Source of the DNA: Planctomycetota bacterium
GTDB taxonomy: Bacteria > Planctomycetota > UBA1135 > UBA2386
Reading direction: 5' to 3'
Assembly (NCBI GenBank): GCA_014192625.1
Contig: BJHM01000014.1
Coordinates: 1-64,000 of the forward strand
DNA: 64,000 nt
A program made the translations under genes and the position numbers. Positions within the stretch are counted from its first letter, which is position 1, and each line of letters starts with the position of its first letter. Of the stretch, positions 53,838 through 62,591 are shown piece by piece. Below the pieces are notes generated by a model that worked only from the letters and a program-made list of their open reading frames with translations, ran no database searches and was not told where the DNA came from.

Positions 53838-54791
53838 CTACTCGCCTTCGCTACACCGGATCTCTGCATCCGGCGTGAAAATCGTGCGCCGACGCACGCG
53901 GCCTGCGGGCACTTTGGTGCCCGGAAACACGAGGCACTCCGTCAACGCAACATTCTCGCCGATCTCAGCGCCGTCCATCACGATCGTGCGATCGAGCAAA
54001 CTGCCCGGATGCACGTTCACGCGCGGCGCAATCCAGTTGGGCAGCGCTTGCTGCGACAGGATCTTCAGATTGAGGTCGAGCAGGTCGGCTGGGTAGCTGA
54101 CATTGACATCGTCGACGACAACTTCGGAAGCGACCACCTTGTAGCCATCGTCGAGAAAAATCTGAATCGCATCGGTGATCTCATACTCGTTGCGCATTGC
54201 GGTACGCGGCGTGCGGCGTACGGCATCGAAGAACGATAGATCAAACAAATAGATGCCGCAGCCCTTCAGGTCGGTGCGCGGGTGACGCGGCTTCTCAACG
54301 ACACGCGTGACGTAGCCAGATTCACCAACCAACAAAATGAAGTTGCGCCGGATCGCTGCGAGGTCTGGCTCGCGCTTGCAGGCCAGCGCGCCATGCGCGC
54401 GACCGGTGCGCAGCGGTTCTGCCATCGCCGCGAGATCTGCCGTGCCAAAGTAGATATCGCCCAAAAACAAGAAGAACGGCTTGTCGACATGCGGTTCGAG
54501 ACGACTCACCGCGTGTGCAATCCCCAGCGTCTCCTCCTGCTCGACGTAGCGGATGCGCACGCCGTATTGACTGCCATCACCAATCGTGCGCACTACTTCA
54601 TGTCCGAGATGGCCGATCACCACCACCACATCCTGCACGCCGATTTTGGCAAGCATCTCAAGCTGGTAGACCAGCAGCGGCTTGCCGAGCACCGGCAGCA
54701 AAGGCTTTGGCCAGCGCTCAGAGAAAGGGCGCATGCGTGTCCCCTTGCCTGCGGCAAGGATCACGCCTTGGAGACCGGATGCGATCGTCAT
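53838..54791 (-). CDS. Sugar-phosphate nucleotidyltransferase with beta-helix tail
   Basis: A 317-residue protein. The nucleotidyltransferase core has GVILAAGKGTRMRPFSERWP near residue 8, PFFLFLGDIYFG (metal-binding Asp) near 105 and KPRHPRTDLKGCGIYLF near 168. Residues about 245-315 show left-handed beta-helix spacing (ALPNWIAPRVNVHPGSLLDR, MDGAEIGENVALTECLVFPG). The layout resembles glucose-1-phosphate thymidylyl/uridylyltransferases and mannose-1-phosphate guanylyltransferases with an added hexapeptide tail. The nucleotide and sugar cannot be fixed from sequence. It lies 85 bp upstream of the amidohydrolase start. Confidence 0.9.
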   Translation of the reverse strand: MTIASGLQGVILAAGKGTRMRPFSERWPKPLLPVLGKPLLVYQLEMLAKIGVQDVVVVIGHLGHEVVRTIGDGSQYGVRIRYVEQEETLGIAHAVSRLEPHVDKPFFLFLGDIYFGTADLAAMAEPLRTGRAHGALACKREPDLAAIRRNFILLVGESGYVTRVVEKPRHPRTDLKGCGIYLFDLSFFDAVRRTPRTAMRNEYEITDAIQIFLDDGYKVVASEVVVDDVNVSYPADLLDLNLKILSQQALPNWIAPRVNVHPGSLLDRTIVMDGAEIGENVALTECLVFPGTKVPAGRVRRRTIFTPDAEIRCSEGE

Positions 54792-54853
54792 TGGCGTAGA
54801 AGCTTAGGGCGCAAGGGCCGTGCGCGCGCCATTGCACGCGCACGATCCATACT

Positions 54854-57073
54854 TCAGCGACTGATGTTCTTAACCACCGACAAGCGGTTCGAGAGCAGGT
54901 TGGCGATGAACAGGTCGAGATCCTGATCACCATCGATATCGCCAAGCGCGCCGCTGGTCGCACCTAGCGATCCAGGAAACTGGAAGACGCTAGGGAAGTT
55001 GCCATTGCGGTCATTCACCAGCAAGCGGTAGTTGCCATCTTCGAGCGAGGTAACCAGGATGTCTTCGCGACCGTCGCCCGTCAGATCCTTCACCGAAAGC
55101 GCGGTCGGGCTCCGGCCCGCCGGATACTCCGCACTCAAAAACCCACCCTCTTCGCCCGACAGCACGGTGATCGACCCAGCATCGCCATTGCTGACGATCA
55201 GGTCAGCGCGGCCATCGCGGTTAAAGTCCGCAGAGAGCAGGTAGTTCGGGGCGGCGCCGACCGGCAGGCTGACCTGCACCGAGAAGTTGCCCAAGCCATC
55301 GTTCTGCAGCACCAGGATATCTGCGAGGTGTTCCCGCGAAATCGCGAGGTCGAGCTTGCCGTCGCCGTTGAAGTCCGCGGCGACAACATCGACCGGGCCA
55401 CCACCGACACCGAAGATCTGGTCCGGGGGCAGGAAGTTACAGTTGCCGGTGCCGCGCATGATTTGCAGGCTGCCATCGGCGTAGTCGACCAGCGCAAGGT
55501 CCAAGTGACCATCTGCGTCGAAGTCCGCCGCAGCTACACCAAAGGGTCCAACACCAAGGCCGTAGGAATTCGCGCCGGTGCCCGGCAGGATGTCGAAGCT
55601 GATTGGGTCATTTTGACCGTTGCTCCCGCTTGTGTTGCGCAGGATCTTCACACCATTCTCAACCGGCACGAGCACGTCCATGTCGCCATCGCGATCGACG
55701 TCCATGGTGCGCACGTTGAACACGAAGGCGCCGAGGTTGATTGTTTTGGTGACTTGCAAGTCGCCCTGTGCGCCTGCCTGCATGATCACAACCTGGCTAT
55801 CGAAGTTATCGCCGACCACTGCATCCGACCGTCCATCGCCGTCAAAGTCCGCCGCTGCGACGTAGTTGGAGTAGAGCAGCCCGGTGTCGTAGTTGCGCGC
55901 ACCGGCCAATCGGCCATCGGGCAGCGCAGGCCACAGGTTGATGCGGTCACCATAGCTCGACAGCGCTAACAGGTCCATTCGACCATCCCGGTTGACATCG
56001 CCAACTGCCGCACGAAGTGGGAAGCCGGTCGCATCGAGTTGGAAGGGTGCGGCGAGGGAGCCATCCACGCGTTGCGCCACCACTGCCATTGTCGCGCGGG
56101 TCGCAAGACAAGTAACGAGGTCGTTGCGGCCGTCGCCAGTCACATCCGCGATCACGCTGAGCGCCGGCGCGCCATCGAGCTGGACCGTGGTCGCGGTATA
56201 CGTTGCTTCCCCTGGTTGGTGCGCATACTGGGTCACCACGACCAGCTGACTGTTGAAGAATGCCGAAACCGCAAGGTCTGGCACGCCGTCGCTGTTGAGG
56301 TCGCCGATCGAGCAGGCGCAAGGGCCACCAGCAATGTGCAGCTCCGTCGGCTGCTCTGCGAAGTCGAGCAAGCTCGTGCCGCCACCCGGGTAGATCAACA
56401 CGCGATCGCCGTCGATGTCGGCGGTAACTAGGTCAGGCACCAAGTCACCAGTGACGTCGCCTACCGCCAGCGCAAACGGCCGCCCGCCACCAAGCATGCG
56501 GAGTATTGTCCCAGGCACGAACTGACCCGTGCCGTTACCCACATACAATTCGACTGCCGGCGGATTCAGGCACGCCATCACAACGTCCATGTCGCCGTCA
56601 TTGTTGGCATCGGCGAGCACGATCGAGAGCGCGTCCGAGCCCACGGGCACCGAGTCACCGATCGAGAAGTTTGCGAGGCCGTCGTTATTGAGGGCCGTTG
56701 CCAGGCCAACGTCCGCGCGCACCACCATGACGTCAAGGTCTCCGTCGTGATCCATGTCGCCCGAAGCGAGCCACACTGGCGCGCCGCCAACCATCAGCTG
56801 CTGGCCATTGGTGAAGGTGCCATTGCTGCCTAGCAGCACCTGAACTTCACCAGTCAAGCTCGCAACAAGCATGTCCAGTTGCTGGTCTCCGTTGAAGTCC
56901 GCCACCACAAAGTCCGCGTGCGAACTGATGCCCGTTGGCACCTCGGTACGCGTTTCAAACTGAGGTGTGACCGTAGTGCTGACTGGGAGAACCGAATTGG
57001 TGGTCCCGTGGTCAGCACAAGCGGCGAGTGCGATGGCTGAGAACAATGCGACGACGTGTTTCTTTGGGCTCAT
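54854..57073 (-). CDS. FG-GAP/VCBS repeat lipoprotein
   Basis: A 739-residue protein from the ATG at 57073: MSPKKHVVALFSAIALAAC has lipobox LAAC. About fourteen FG-GAP-type repeats follow, each with a calcium-binding DxDxDG-like loop, for example DFNGDQQLDMLVA, DMDHDGDLDVMVV, DVNRDGRMDLLAL, DFDGDGRSDAVVG, DFNGDGKLDLAIS and DIDGDQDLDLFIA. This number would make two seven-bladed propellers, as in integrin-alpha-like surface proteins. The likely role is adhesion or scaffold on the cell surface. It is 62 bp downstream of nothing coding on its own strand except a 223-bp gap after the carbonic-anhydrase gene. Confidence 0.92.
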   Translation of the reverse strand: MSPKKHVVALFSAIALAACADHGTTNSVLPVSTTVTPQFETRTEVPTGISSHADFVVADFNGDQQLDMLVASLTGEVQVLLGSNGTFTNGQQLMVGGAPVWLASGDMDHDGDLDVMVVRADVGLATALNNDGLANFSIGDSVPVGSDALSIVLADANNDGDMDVVMACLNPPAVELYVGNGTGQFVPGTILRMLGGGRPFALAVGDVTGDLVPDLVTADIDGDRVLIYPGGGTSLLDFAEQPTELHIAGGPCACSIGDLNSDGVPDLAVSAFFNSQLVVVTQYAHQPGEATYTATTVQLDGAPALSVIADVTGDGRNDLVTCLATRATMAVVAQRVDGSLAAPFQLDATGFPLRAAVGDVNRDGRMDLLALSSYGDRINLWPALPDGRLAGARNYDTGLLYSNYVAAADFDGDGRSDAVVGDNFDSQVVIMQAGAQGDLQVTKTINLGAFVFNVRTMDVDRDGDMDVLVPVENGVKILRNTSGSNGQNDPISFDILPGTGANSYGLGVGPFGVAAADFDADGHLDLALVDYADGSLQIMRGTGNCNFLPPDQIFGVGGGPVDVVAADFNGDGKLDLAISREHLADILVLQNDGLGNFSVQVSLPVGAAPNYLLSADFNRDGRADLIVSNGDAGSITVLSGEEGGFLSAEYPAGRSPTALSVKDLTGDGREDILVTSLEDGNYRLLVNDRNGNFPSVFQFPGSLGATSGALGDIDGDQDLDLFIANLLSNRLSVVKNISR

Positions 57074-57110
57074 AATGAACAAGCTGGAAAATAAAAAGCT
57101 GGCTAACCCA

Positions 57111-57125
57111 TTGTAACCCCTACAA
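57111..57125 (-). promoter_or_regulatory. Inverted repeat overlapping a possible -10 box
   Basis: TTGTA-ACCCC-TACAA is a perfect 5+5+5 inverted repeat 38-52 bases upstream of the FG-GAP lipoprotein start. On the minus strand it contains TACAAT, a fair -10 hexamer, but no good -35 box is spaced correctly. It could be an operator. The evidence is limited to symmetry and position. Confidence 0.25.
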
Positions 57126-57296
57126 AGCATGCCAATGCCGGTGGACCGCGTAACCAGCCCGGCTACGCCACGAGACGGCCATGCCATCGGGCGAGAATCA
57201 TTTCTGGTCAACGATAAATGACATTCGTAGCACCGTGTTGCCGCCTGATTACGGATTGCACGCCTGCAAAATCACGCTCTGGCGAGGCCGCGGCTG

Positions 57297-57833
57297 CTAA
57301 TCGCCGGGCAACAGGTAGCTGCGCGCCCGCGCCACGTAGTGCAATGCTCGCCAACGATGGCTCGCCATTTCTGCTTCGGTGACCTGCCGCACAATCTTGC
57401 CGGGCACGCCGAGCACCACGGATCTTGGTGGTATCACGGCGTTTTCCTTGATCAAGGTGCCCGCGCCGATCAACGAGTATTCGCCGATGCGCGCGCCACC
57501 AAGAATGATCGCGCCCATGCCGATCAGCACGTAATCACCGATCTCGACACCGTGCAAGATCACACCATGGCCGATCGTTGTGCCGCGACCGATGACCAAC
57601 GGCGCACCAAGATCGACGTGGATGCAGGTGTTGTCCTGCACGTTGGAATCATCGCCGATCGTGATCGACTCGTCATCACCACGGATCGTCACAGAAAACC
57701 ACACGCCGACATCTTTGCCAAGCCGCACATCGCCAACGACCGTCGCATTATCGGCAATCATCGCCAAGCCGCGACGGCGCAGCCTGCCGACCATGTCTGG
57801 GAAGATCCGAAACTCGCGGGATGCATTATTCAT
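57297..57833 (-). CDS. Gamma carbonic anhydrase-like hexapeptide protein
   Basis: A 178-residue left-handed beta-helix protein from the ATG at 57833, which overlaps the CPBP gene by 4 bp. Zinc-ligand histidines are present as in gamma carbonic anhydrases: one in NVQDNTCIHVDLG and two in TTIGHGVILHGVEIGD. LGVPGKIVRQVTEAE closes the helix and begins the C-terminal helix. Relatives include CamH, YrdA and PaaY; hydration of carbon dioxide or a CoA-thioesterase role are both possible. It is the last gene of the thiG-CPBP-carbonic anhydrase chain. Confidence 0.92.
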   Translation of the reverse strand: MNNASREFRIFPDMVGRLRRRGLAMIADNATVVGDVRLGKDVGVWFSVTIRGDDESITIGDDSNVQDNTCIHVDLGAPLVIGRGTTIGHGVILHGVEIGDYVLIGMGAIILGGARIGEYSLIGAGTLIKENAVIPPRSVVLGVPGKIVRQVTEAEMASHRWRALHYVARARSYLLPGD

Positions 57834-58594
57834 CGGCAGTAGAGCAGGTCGAGAGCACGTGGCAAAAGTAACGCGATGCAAACCATCAGGCCATTGTGCA
57901 CCGCGTGCGCCAGCACCGAGGGCAACAATGCCGCGTATCGCTGGCGCAGCCAGCCAAAGTAGAGCCCAAGGAGCGCGATCGGCAGTGCGTAGTCGGGACC
58001 GTGCGCAAAACCGAACGCTGCCGCGGTGATGCAGTATGCGAGCCAGGTCGGCAGGAAGGGCAGCAACGCACCGAGCAAGTAACCGCGGAACAACAACTCC
58101 TCGGCAATCGGCGCAGCCACGACTGAAGCGAGCGCCAGCGCCAGCGTTTCCTCCGTGAGCCCTTCTGTTTTCAGTAGGAGCAGCATCGGCTGCATGGCGA
58201 CCGGGTGGCCACTCATGCACATTGCTTTTAAGTAGCACAACGTGAACGCACACCAACCGATGGCAAACGGCAGGTAGCTCCGCAACAGAGTCACTCGTAG
58301 CAACGAGCGAAACGGCAGTGCCAAAGGTCCAAACGGCAGCGGGGCATAGCACTTTGCCATCAGCCCCGTTGAGAGCTCGCCCGGCGGCGGCACCGCGTAC
58401 GCAAATGCCACGAGCGTGAGAGCACCTGCCGCGGCAACCACCGCCTGCCCTAGTGCGCCGCCGTTTGCTGGCCAGAGTCCCGACCGTTCGCCGCACATTA
58501 CGACAGCGGTGCTGACCATCGAAAACAGCAGCATCGCGAGCAGCAACCGCACAATTGGCGGCACGCGGGAAGGCAACAACAGCCGTTCGCTCAT
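57830..58594 (-). CDS. CPBP-family intramembrane metalloprotease
   Basis: A 254-residue membrane protein with about seven to eight hydrophobic segments. It has the CPBP/Abi motifs: [20 protein letters not shown] (EExxxR), [14 protein letters not shown] (FxxxH) and [14 protein letters not shown] (HxxxN/B). Family members include prenyl-CAAX processing enzymes and bacteriocin self-immunity proteins. Its start overlaps thiG by 4 bp and its stop overlaps the carbonic anhydrase gene by 4 bp, so all three are translated from one message although no common pathway is obvious. Confidence 0.92.
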   Translation of the reverse strand: MSERLLLPSRVPPIVRLLLAMLLFSMVSTAVVMCGERSGLWPANGGALGQAVVAAAGALTLVAFAYAVPPPGELSTGLMAKCYAPLPFGPLALPFRSLLRVTLLRSYLPFAIGWCAFTLCYLKAMCMSGHPVAMQPMLLLLKTEGLTEETLALALASVVAAPIAEELLFRGYLLGALLPFLPTWLAYCITAAAFGFAHGPDYALPIALLGLYFGWLRQRYAALLPSVLAHAVHNGLMVCIALLLPRALDLLYCR

Positions 58595-59382
58595 TCGCCA
58601 GCGATGATGCCCGACGATGGCGATGACGCAGTGGCATAGAGCTTCTTGCCGATTCGACCTGCGAGGAATGCGTCGCGGCCAGCTTCGGCAGCGGCCTTCA
58701 TTGCCCGCGCCATGCGCACCGGCTCCTGCGCCAGCGCCACGCCGGTGTTGAGCAGGACACCTGCCGCGCCGAGTTCGAAGGCGACCGCTACATCACTCGC
58801 CGTGCCGACCCCGGCATCGACGATGATCGGCACCTTGGCACGCTGCAAAATGATGCGGATGTTGTTTGGATTGAGAATGCCTTGGCCGCTGCCGATCGGC
58901 GCGCCAGCCGGCATCACCGCAGCAACGCCGAGATCTTCCAGCCGCCGCGCCAGCACCGGGTCGTCGCTGGTGTAACACAGAACTACGAACCCTTCGTCGA
59001 CCAGCACTTTGGCGGCCGACAGCGTGCCGATCGGGTCGGGCAACAACGTGTCGGGATCGCCGAGCACTTCGAGCTTCACCAATTCACCCATTCCAAGTTC
59101 GCGCCCAAGCCGAGCGGTGCGAATCGCGTGGTCGGCATCGAAGCAGCCGGCGGTATTTGGCAACAACACATATTTGTCGCGCGGCAGGTAGTCGAGCAAT
59201 GTCTTGCCCGATGGCACGCCAAGCTGCATGCGTCGCACGGCCACGGTGACACACTGCGTGCCAGACACGGCGAGCGAGTCCACCATCGACTCCATCGACG
59301 GATACTTGCCGGTGCCGAGAAATAGGCGCGAAGTAAACACGTGCTTGCCGATCACTAGCGGCTTGTCGACCAAGTTGCTCAT
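58591..59382 (-). CDS. thiG: Thiazole synthase ThiG
   Basis: A 263-residue TIM-barrel enzyme. The N-terminal part contains [20 protein letters not shown], and the Schiff-base lysine region is [20 protein letters not shown]. The phosphate loop region contains [20 protein letters not shown] and [20 protein letters not shown]. ThiG joins deoxyxylulose-5-phosphate, a glycine-derived imine and sulfur from ThiS thiocarboxylate to make the thiazole of thiamin. thiS is nearby (61300) but in a different operon. I saw no thiamin-pyrophosphate riboswitch in the 272 bp upstream. Confidence 0.97.
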   Translation of the reverse strand: MSNLVDKPLVIGKHVFTSRLFLGTGKYPSMESMVDSLAVSGTQCVTVAVRRMQLGVPSGKTLLDYLPRDKYVLLPNTAGCFDADHAIRTARLGRELGMGELVKLEVLGDPDTLLPDPIGTLSAAKVLVDEGFVVLCYTSDDPVLARRLEDLGVAAVMPAGAPIGSGQGILNPNNIRIILQRAKVPIIVDAGVGTASDVAVAFELGAAGVLLNTGVALAQEPVRMARAMKAAAEAGRDAFLAGRIGKKLYATASSPSSGIIAGE

Positions 59383-59654
59383 AGCGGACGGACCATGTTG
59401 CCAGTTGGCACACGGCGTGGCGAGAGGGTGCTTCTAAAGGACGCTCCGAAGCGTACCGGTGGCGGCCAAAAAATGCGCCAGCAGCGAAGCCCCAAGGAGG
59501 AACTCCATCGGGGGGCGGGCACCTTTGCCAGACAACAAGCCCAGCTCGCCACCAATATGTTGAAGCAGGAGGCGTGGATCCCCCGGCGATCGCTGTTTTT
59601 GAATCAGGTCTCGCTTGGCTTGCCTGATTGAGCGGGCGGCTAGCATCCTCAGCT

Positions 59655-61223
59655 ATGTCCACACGCAACTTCACGAGCCGTCGGCTGCTCGCTACGGCTT
59701 GGCTTTTTTGCCTCGCACTCACCGCTGCGGCGCAAGCTCCCGCGCCCCTTGCGCCCGGCACAAAAGCCGCAACATCGCTGACTAAAGAACAAGTAACGGC
59801 GATCGCGCAGCGCGCCTTCGATGCATTCCACCCCAAGGGATTTGCACTCGCCGTCGTACAAGACGGCGAGGTGCTCTGCGAACTGGGACTCGGCGAACGC
59901 AAGACCGGCGCGCCAATGACCGCGATGAGCCTGTTCAACATTGCCTCGTGCAGCAAGGCCTTCACTGCCGCGCTGATCTCGATGCTCACGCAGGATAAGC
60001 GGCTCGCGTGGGACGATCTGGTAGCCGAGAAGCTGCCAAAGTTTGCGCTTGCCGACCCGTGGATCACCGCGCACCTGACGATTGCCGACCTGCTGAGCCA
60101 CCACTGTGGACTAGCCACGTTTGCTGGCGACTTACTCTGGTATGGCACCGACTACACCGACGACCAAGTAGTAAAGCGCATGGCCCGGCTGCCGATCACG
60201 CAGCGATTCCGTGATCAGTTTGGCTACCAAAACCTGATGTACCTCGTCGCCGGCATGATCCTGCAACGCATAACCAACAAGCCGTTTGAAGTGCTCGTCG
60301 AGGAGCAGTTGCTGCAACCGCTCGGCATGAAGGACAGTCGCGCCTGTGCGCAGCGATTGCCGGCAGATGCGGAGCTAGCGCTACCGCATATCGACGGGAT
60401 CGAAATACCGGACCACGTCTTCAATGCGTGCAAGCCGGCAGGCTCGATCTATGCCTCGGTGCACGATCTCACGTCGTTTTTGCGCATGCTGCTCAATGAC
60501 GGCAAGCACGATGGCAAGCAGCTGCTCGCACCGCAGCAGATCGCCGAAATGTGGCGGCCGCACACGACGCTAGGCAATGCGAGCGGTGCTAGCACCGCAG
60601 ACTTCCGCTCCTATGGCATGGGCTGGTTCCTCAGTGTCGAACAGGGCAAAAAACTCGTCGAGCACGACGGCGGGATGCCCGGTTTTTTGAGCAAGGTGTC
60701 GCTGTTGCCTGCCGACAGGTTTGCATTCGTCGTCCTGAACAACGCCAACGACGGCTTGCTCAATGAAGCGATCCGGCGCGCCCTGCTCACCGCTCGTGCC
60801 GGCGGCGACGGCTATGCCGACATCGATCGCATCGCGAAAGCCAAAGAACGAATGCACGCACAAGAACAGGCCGCGCTTGCTGCACGCAATAAGCAGCGCA
60901 TCGCGGACACGAAGCCAAGCCTCGCGCTCACGGCTTATGCCGGCCGTTTTGAGGACGCGGTCTACGGCCCGGCCGAGATCGAAATCGATGGCGAACAATT
61001 GCGCATCACCTTGGTGCCGTCGCGAACGCGGCTGTTCGGCACGCTGTCGCATTGGCATCACGACACCTTCCGCACAGACTTCCCCGATCGCTTCCTGCCG
61101 TTCGCACTAGTGACCTTTGCGCTCGACGCAAACGGCAAGGTAAACCGATTCTCCATCGACTGCCCGATCGCCGACTTTGACTTTGGCGCACTCGACTTCC
61201 GCCGCGTGAAGGCGGGCCAATAG
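59655..61223 (+). CDS. Secreted serine hydrolase of the beta-lactamase/class C fold
   Basis: A 522-residue protein with a signal peptide ending ALTAAAQ (ATG at 59655). The catalytic Ser-Lys motif is SCSK in FNIASCSKAFTAALI near residue 97, the Tyr motif is YQN in FGYQNLMYLVAG near 190, and HDGGMPGFLSK near 336 replaces the KTG/HxG element. Residues about 420-522 form a C-terminal beta-rich domain (LTAYAGRFEDAVYGPAEIEI) like that of Pab87/lipocalin-type tails. These enzymes act as D-aminopeptidases, esterases or carboxypeptidases rather than as true beta-lactamases. It separates the thiG and thiS operons on the opposite strand. Confidence 0.93.
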   Translation: MSTRNFTSRRLLATAWLFCLALTAAAQAPAPLAPGTKAATSLTKEQVTAIAQRAFDAFHPKGFALAVVQDGEVLCELGLGERKTGAPMTAMSLFNIASCSKAFTAALISMLTQDKRLAWDDLVAEKLPKFALADPWITAHLTIADLLSHHCGLATFAGDLLWYGTDYTDDQVVKRMARLPITQRFRDQFGYQNLMYLVAGMILQRITNKPFEVLVEEQLLQPLGMKDSRACAQRLPADAELALPHIDGIEIPDHVFNACKPAGSIYASVHDLTSFLRMLLNDGKHDGKQLLAPQQIAEMWRPHTTLGNASGASTADFRSYGMGWFLSVEQGKKLVEHDGGMPGFLSKVSLLPADRFAFVVLNNANDGLLNEAIRRALLTARAGGDGYADIDRIAKAKERMHAQEQAALAARNKQRIADTKPSLALTAYAGRFEDAVYGPAEIEIDGEQLRITLVPSRTRLFGTLSHWHHDTFRTDFPDRFLPFALVTFALDANGKVNRFSIDCPIADFDFGALDFRRVKAGQ

Positions 61224-61299
61224 CGAGGGGTCGCTAGCTTTTCTGCAGCATCCATTGGCGCAGATGATCTAGGCCGATCAGTGGTAACCCCTGGCCGCC

Positions 61300-61518
61300 T
61301 CAGCCGCCGCCAAAGAACGTGACGATCTCCAGCTGATCGCCATCGCTGAGCCGCGTCGTCGCATACTCAGGACGGCGCACGATCTGCTTGTTGCGTTCGA
61401 TCGCCACCTGCGCGGACTGCATACCGAGCAACAAAACCAGATCTGCCACGGTCGACGGCGAGGGCACGCTGCGCGGCTCGCCGTTCACGAGGATGCAAAG
61501 CTCTTTTGGCGCGGCCAT
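61300..61518 (-). CDS. thiS: Sulfur carrier protein ThiS
   Basis: A 72-residue ubiquitin-like protein from the ATG at 61518. It has LCILVNGEPRSVPSPSTVAD, ending LSDGDQLEIVTFFGGG, with the C-terminal Gly-Gly that is adenylated and thiocarboxylated. It carries sulfur to ThiG. It lies 10 bp downstream of the two-domain thioredoxin gene, so it is probably cotranscribed with that gene rather than with thiG. Confidence 0.95.
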   Translation of the reverse strand: MAAPKELCILVNGEPRSVPSPSTVADLVLLLGMQSAQVAIERNKQIVRRPEYATTRLSDGDQLEIVTFFGGG

Positions 61519-61528
61519 CAATCGCTTT

Positions 61529-62548
61529 TCAGCGCGCCTTCGCAGGCTTCTTGGCCTCGTCCGCAAGGCGGATCGCGTCCAGCGAATCCGTCAGGGTCTT
61601 CACGTCAGCATCCGTGAGATGAATGCGCGCGGTCTTCAGCATGACGCCGAAGTGCTGCACCTCGCTGATCGCATTCGGGAAACCAGTATTGGCACCACCT
61701 GCATTGGTGCTCGTAATGATCTGCTTGCCATCGAGGTCGAGGAACGTGAACCACGGGATGCCGCCAGACTTCACGCCGGCCTTTTCGAGTTCCGCAGCGA
61801 GCATTTCCTTACCGCCGGTCATCCGATCCTGGTCGATCTTCACAGCCACGAAATCCTTGGCGATCAACGCAGCGATCTCCGGCTGCGCGAGCCAGTTCTC
61901 AAGGCGGTGGCACCAACTGCACCACGGCGCGCCGAAGTGAATAAACACGCGCTTCTGCTCCGTCTTCGCGCGCGCGAATGCGGCAAGGCGGACCACCGCG
62001 GCATCGAGCGTAGGCGCCTGGTTCTTAGTCAAAAATGCGAGCAGCAATTTGCCGTCATGCCCGCCGTTGCCCTTTTCATCCTTGGTCTCAAACACCTCCG
62101 AGTCCTGCTGCACGAGCGCCTTGCCATCGGCATCGAGAATCGTCAGGTATGGGATCGCCTTGATATCCGCGCCAAGCTCCTTGGCGAAGTCCATGTTCTT
62201 GTCGAACTTACCGACATCGACGTGCACGACGTCGTATTCATACTTCAGTTCGCGCGCGACATCGGCGTTCGCACGCATCGCACCCGCGAGCTTTACGCAA
62301 AAGCCGCACCAGTTCGCGCCCCACTGAATCAACACGCGGTGGTTCTCTCGCTTGGCGTTTGCAATCGCCGCCGCGACGTCCAGACGAGCATCGGCAGCTA
62401 CGTCATACACCGGCTTTTCAGGCTGTGCCGTTGGCTTTTTTGCGCCACCGATCCGGACTGGCGCAGCGGCAGGTGTTACATCCTGCGCAAGCAATGGCGA
62501 CCAGCAGCAGAACAGCAAAGAAGACACAGCTAGCAATCGTAAGTTCAT
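61529..62548 (-). CDS. Secreted protein with two thioredoxin domains
   Basis: A 339-residue protein. The ATG at 62548 gives a signal peptide MNLRLLAVSSLLFCCWSPLL with cleavage near AQD. The first thioredoxin domain has QWGANWCGFCVKLAGAM (CGFC) near residue 81. The second has FIHFGAPWCSWCHRLENWL (CSWC) near residue 209, and IPWFTFLDLDGK supplies its cis-Pro loop. Both CxxC pairs are intact, so both domains may be redox-active in the periplasm. It is upstream of thiS by 10 bp. The RlmI-like gene ends upstream after a 43-bp gap. Confidence 0.9.
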   Translation of the reverse strand: MNLRLLAVSSLLFCCWSPLLAQDVTPAAAPVRIGGAKKPTAQPEKPVYDVAADARLDVAAAIANAKRENHRVLIQWGANWCGFCVKLAGAMRANADVARELKYEYDVVHVDVGKFDKNMDFAKELGADIKAIPYLTILDADGKALVQQDSEVFETKDEKGNGGHDGKLLLAFLTKNQAPTLDAAVVRLAAFARAKTEQKRVFIHFGAPWCSWCHRLENWLAQPEIAALIAKDFVAVKIDQDRMTGGKEMLAAELEKAGVKSGGIPWFTFLDLDGKQIITSTNAGGANTGFPNAISEVQHFGVMLKTARIHLTDADVKTLTDSLDAIRLADEAKKPAKAR

Positions 62549-62591
62549 GATTACCTCGTTGCGGGAGACCAATTACAGAAACAATCTAGCG

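Noticed and set aside
57297-58637. 446-codon version of the carbonic anhydrase-like frame
   Set aside because: The upstream 268 codons are the shadow of the CPBP protease gene in another frame; the family N-terminus starts at 57833.
59383-59654. Thiamin-pyrophosphate riboswitch upstream of thiG
   Set aside because: The conserved CTGAGA and ACCTGATC-type elements are not present in the expected strand or order.
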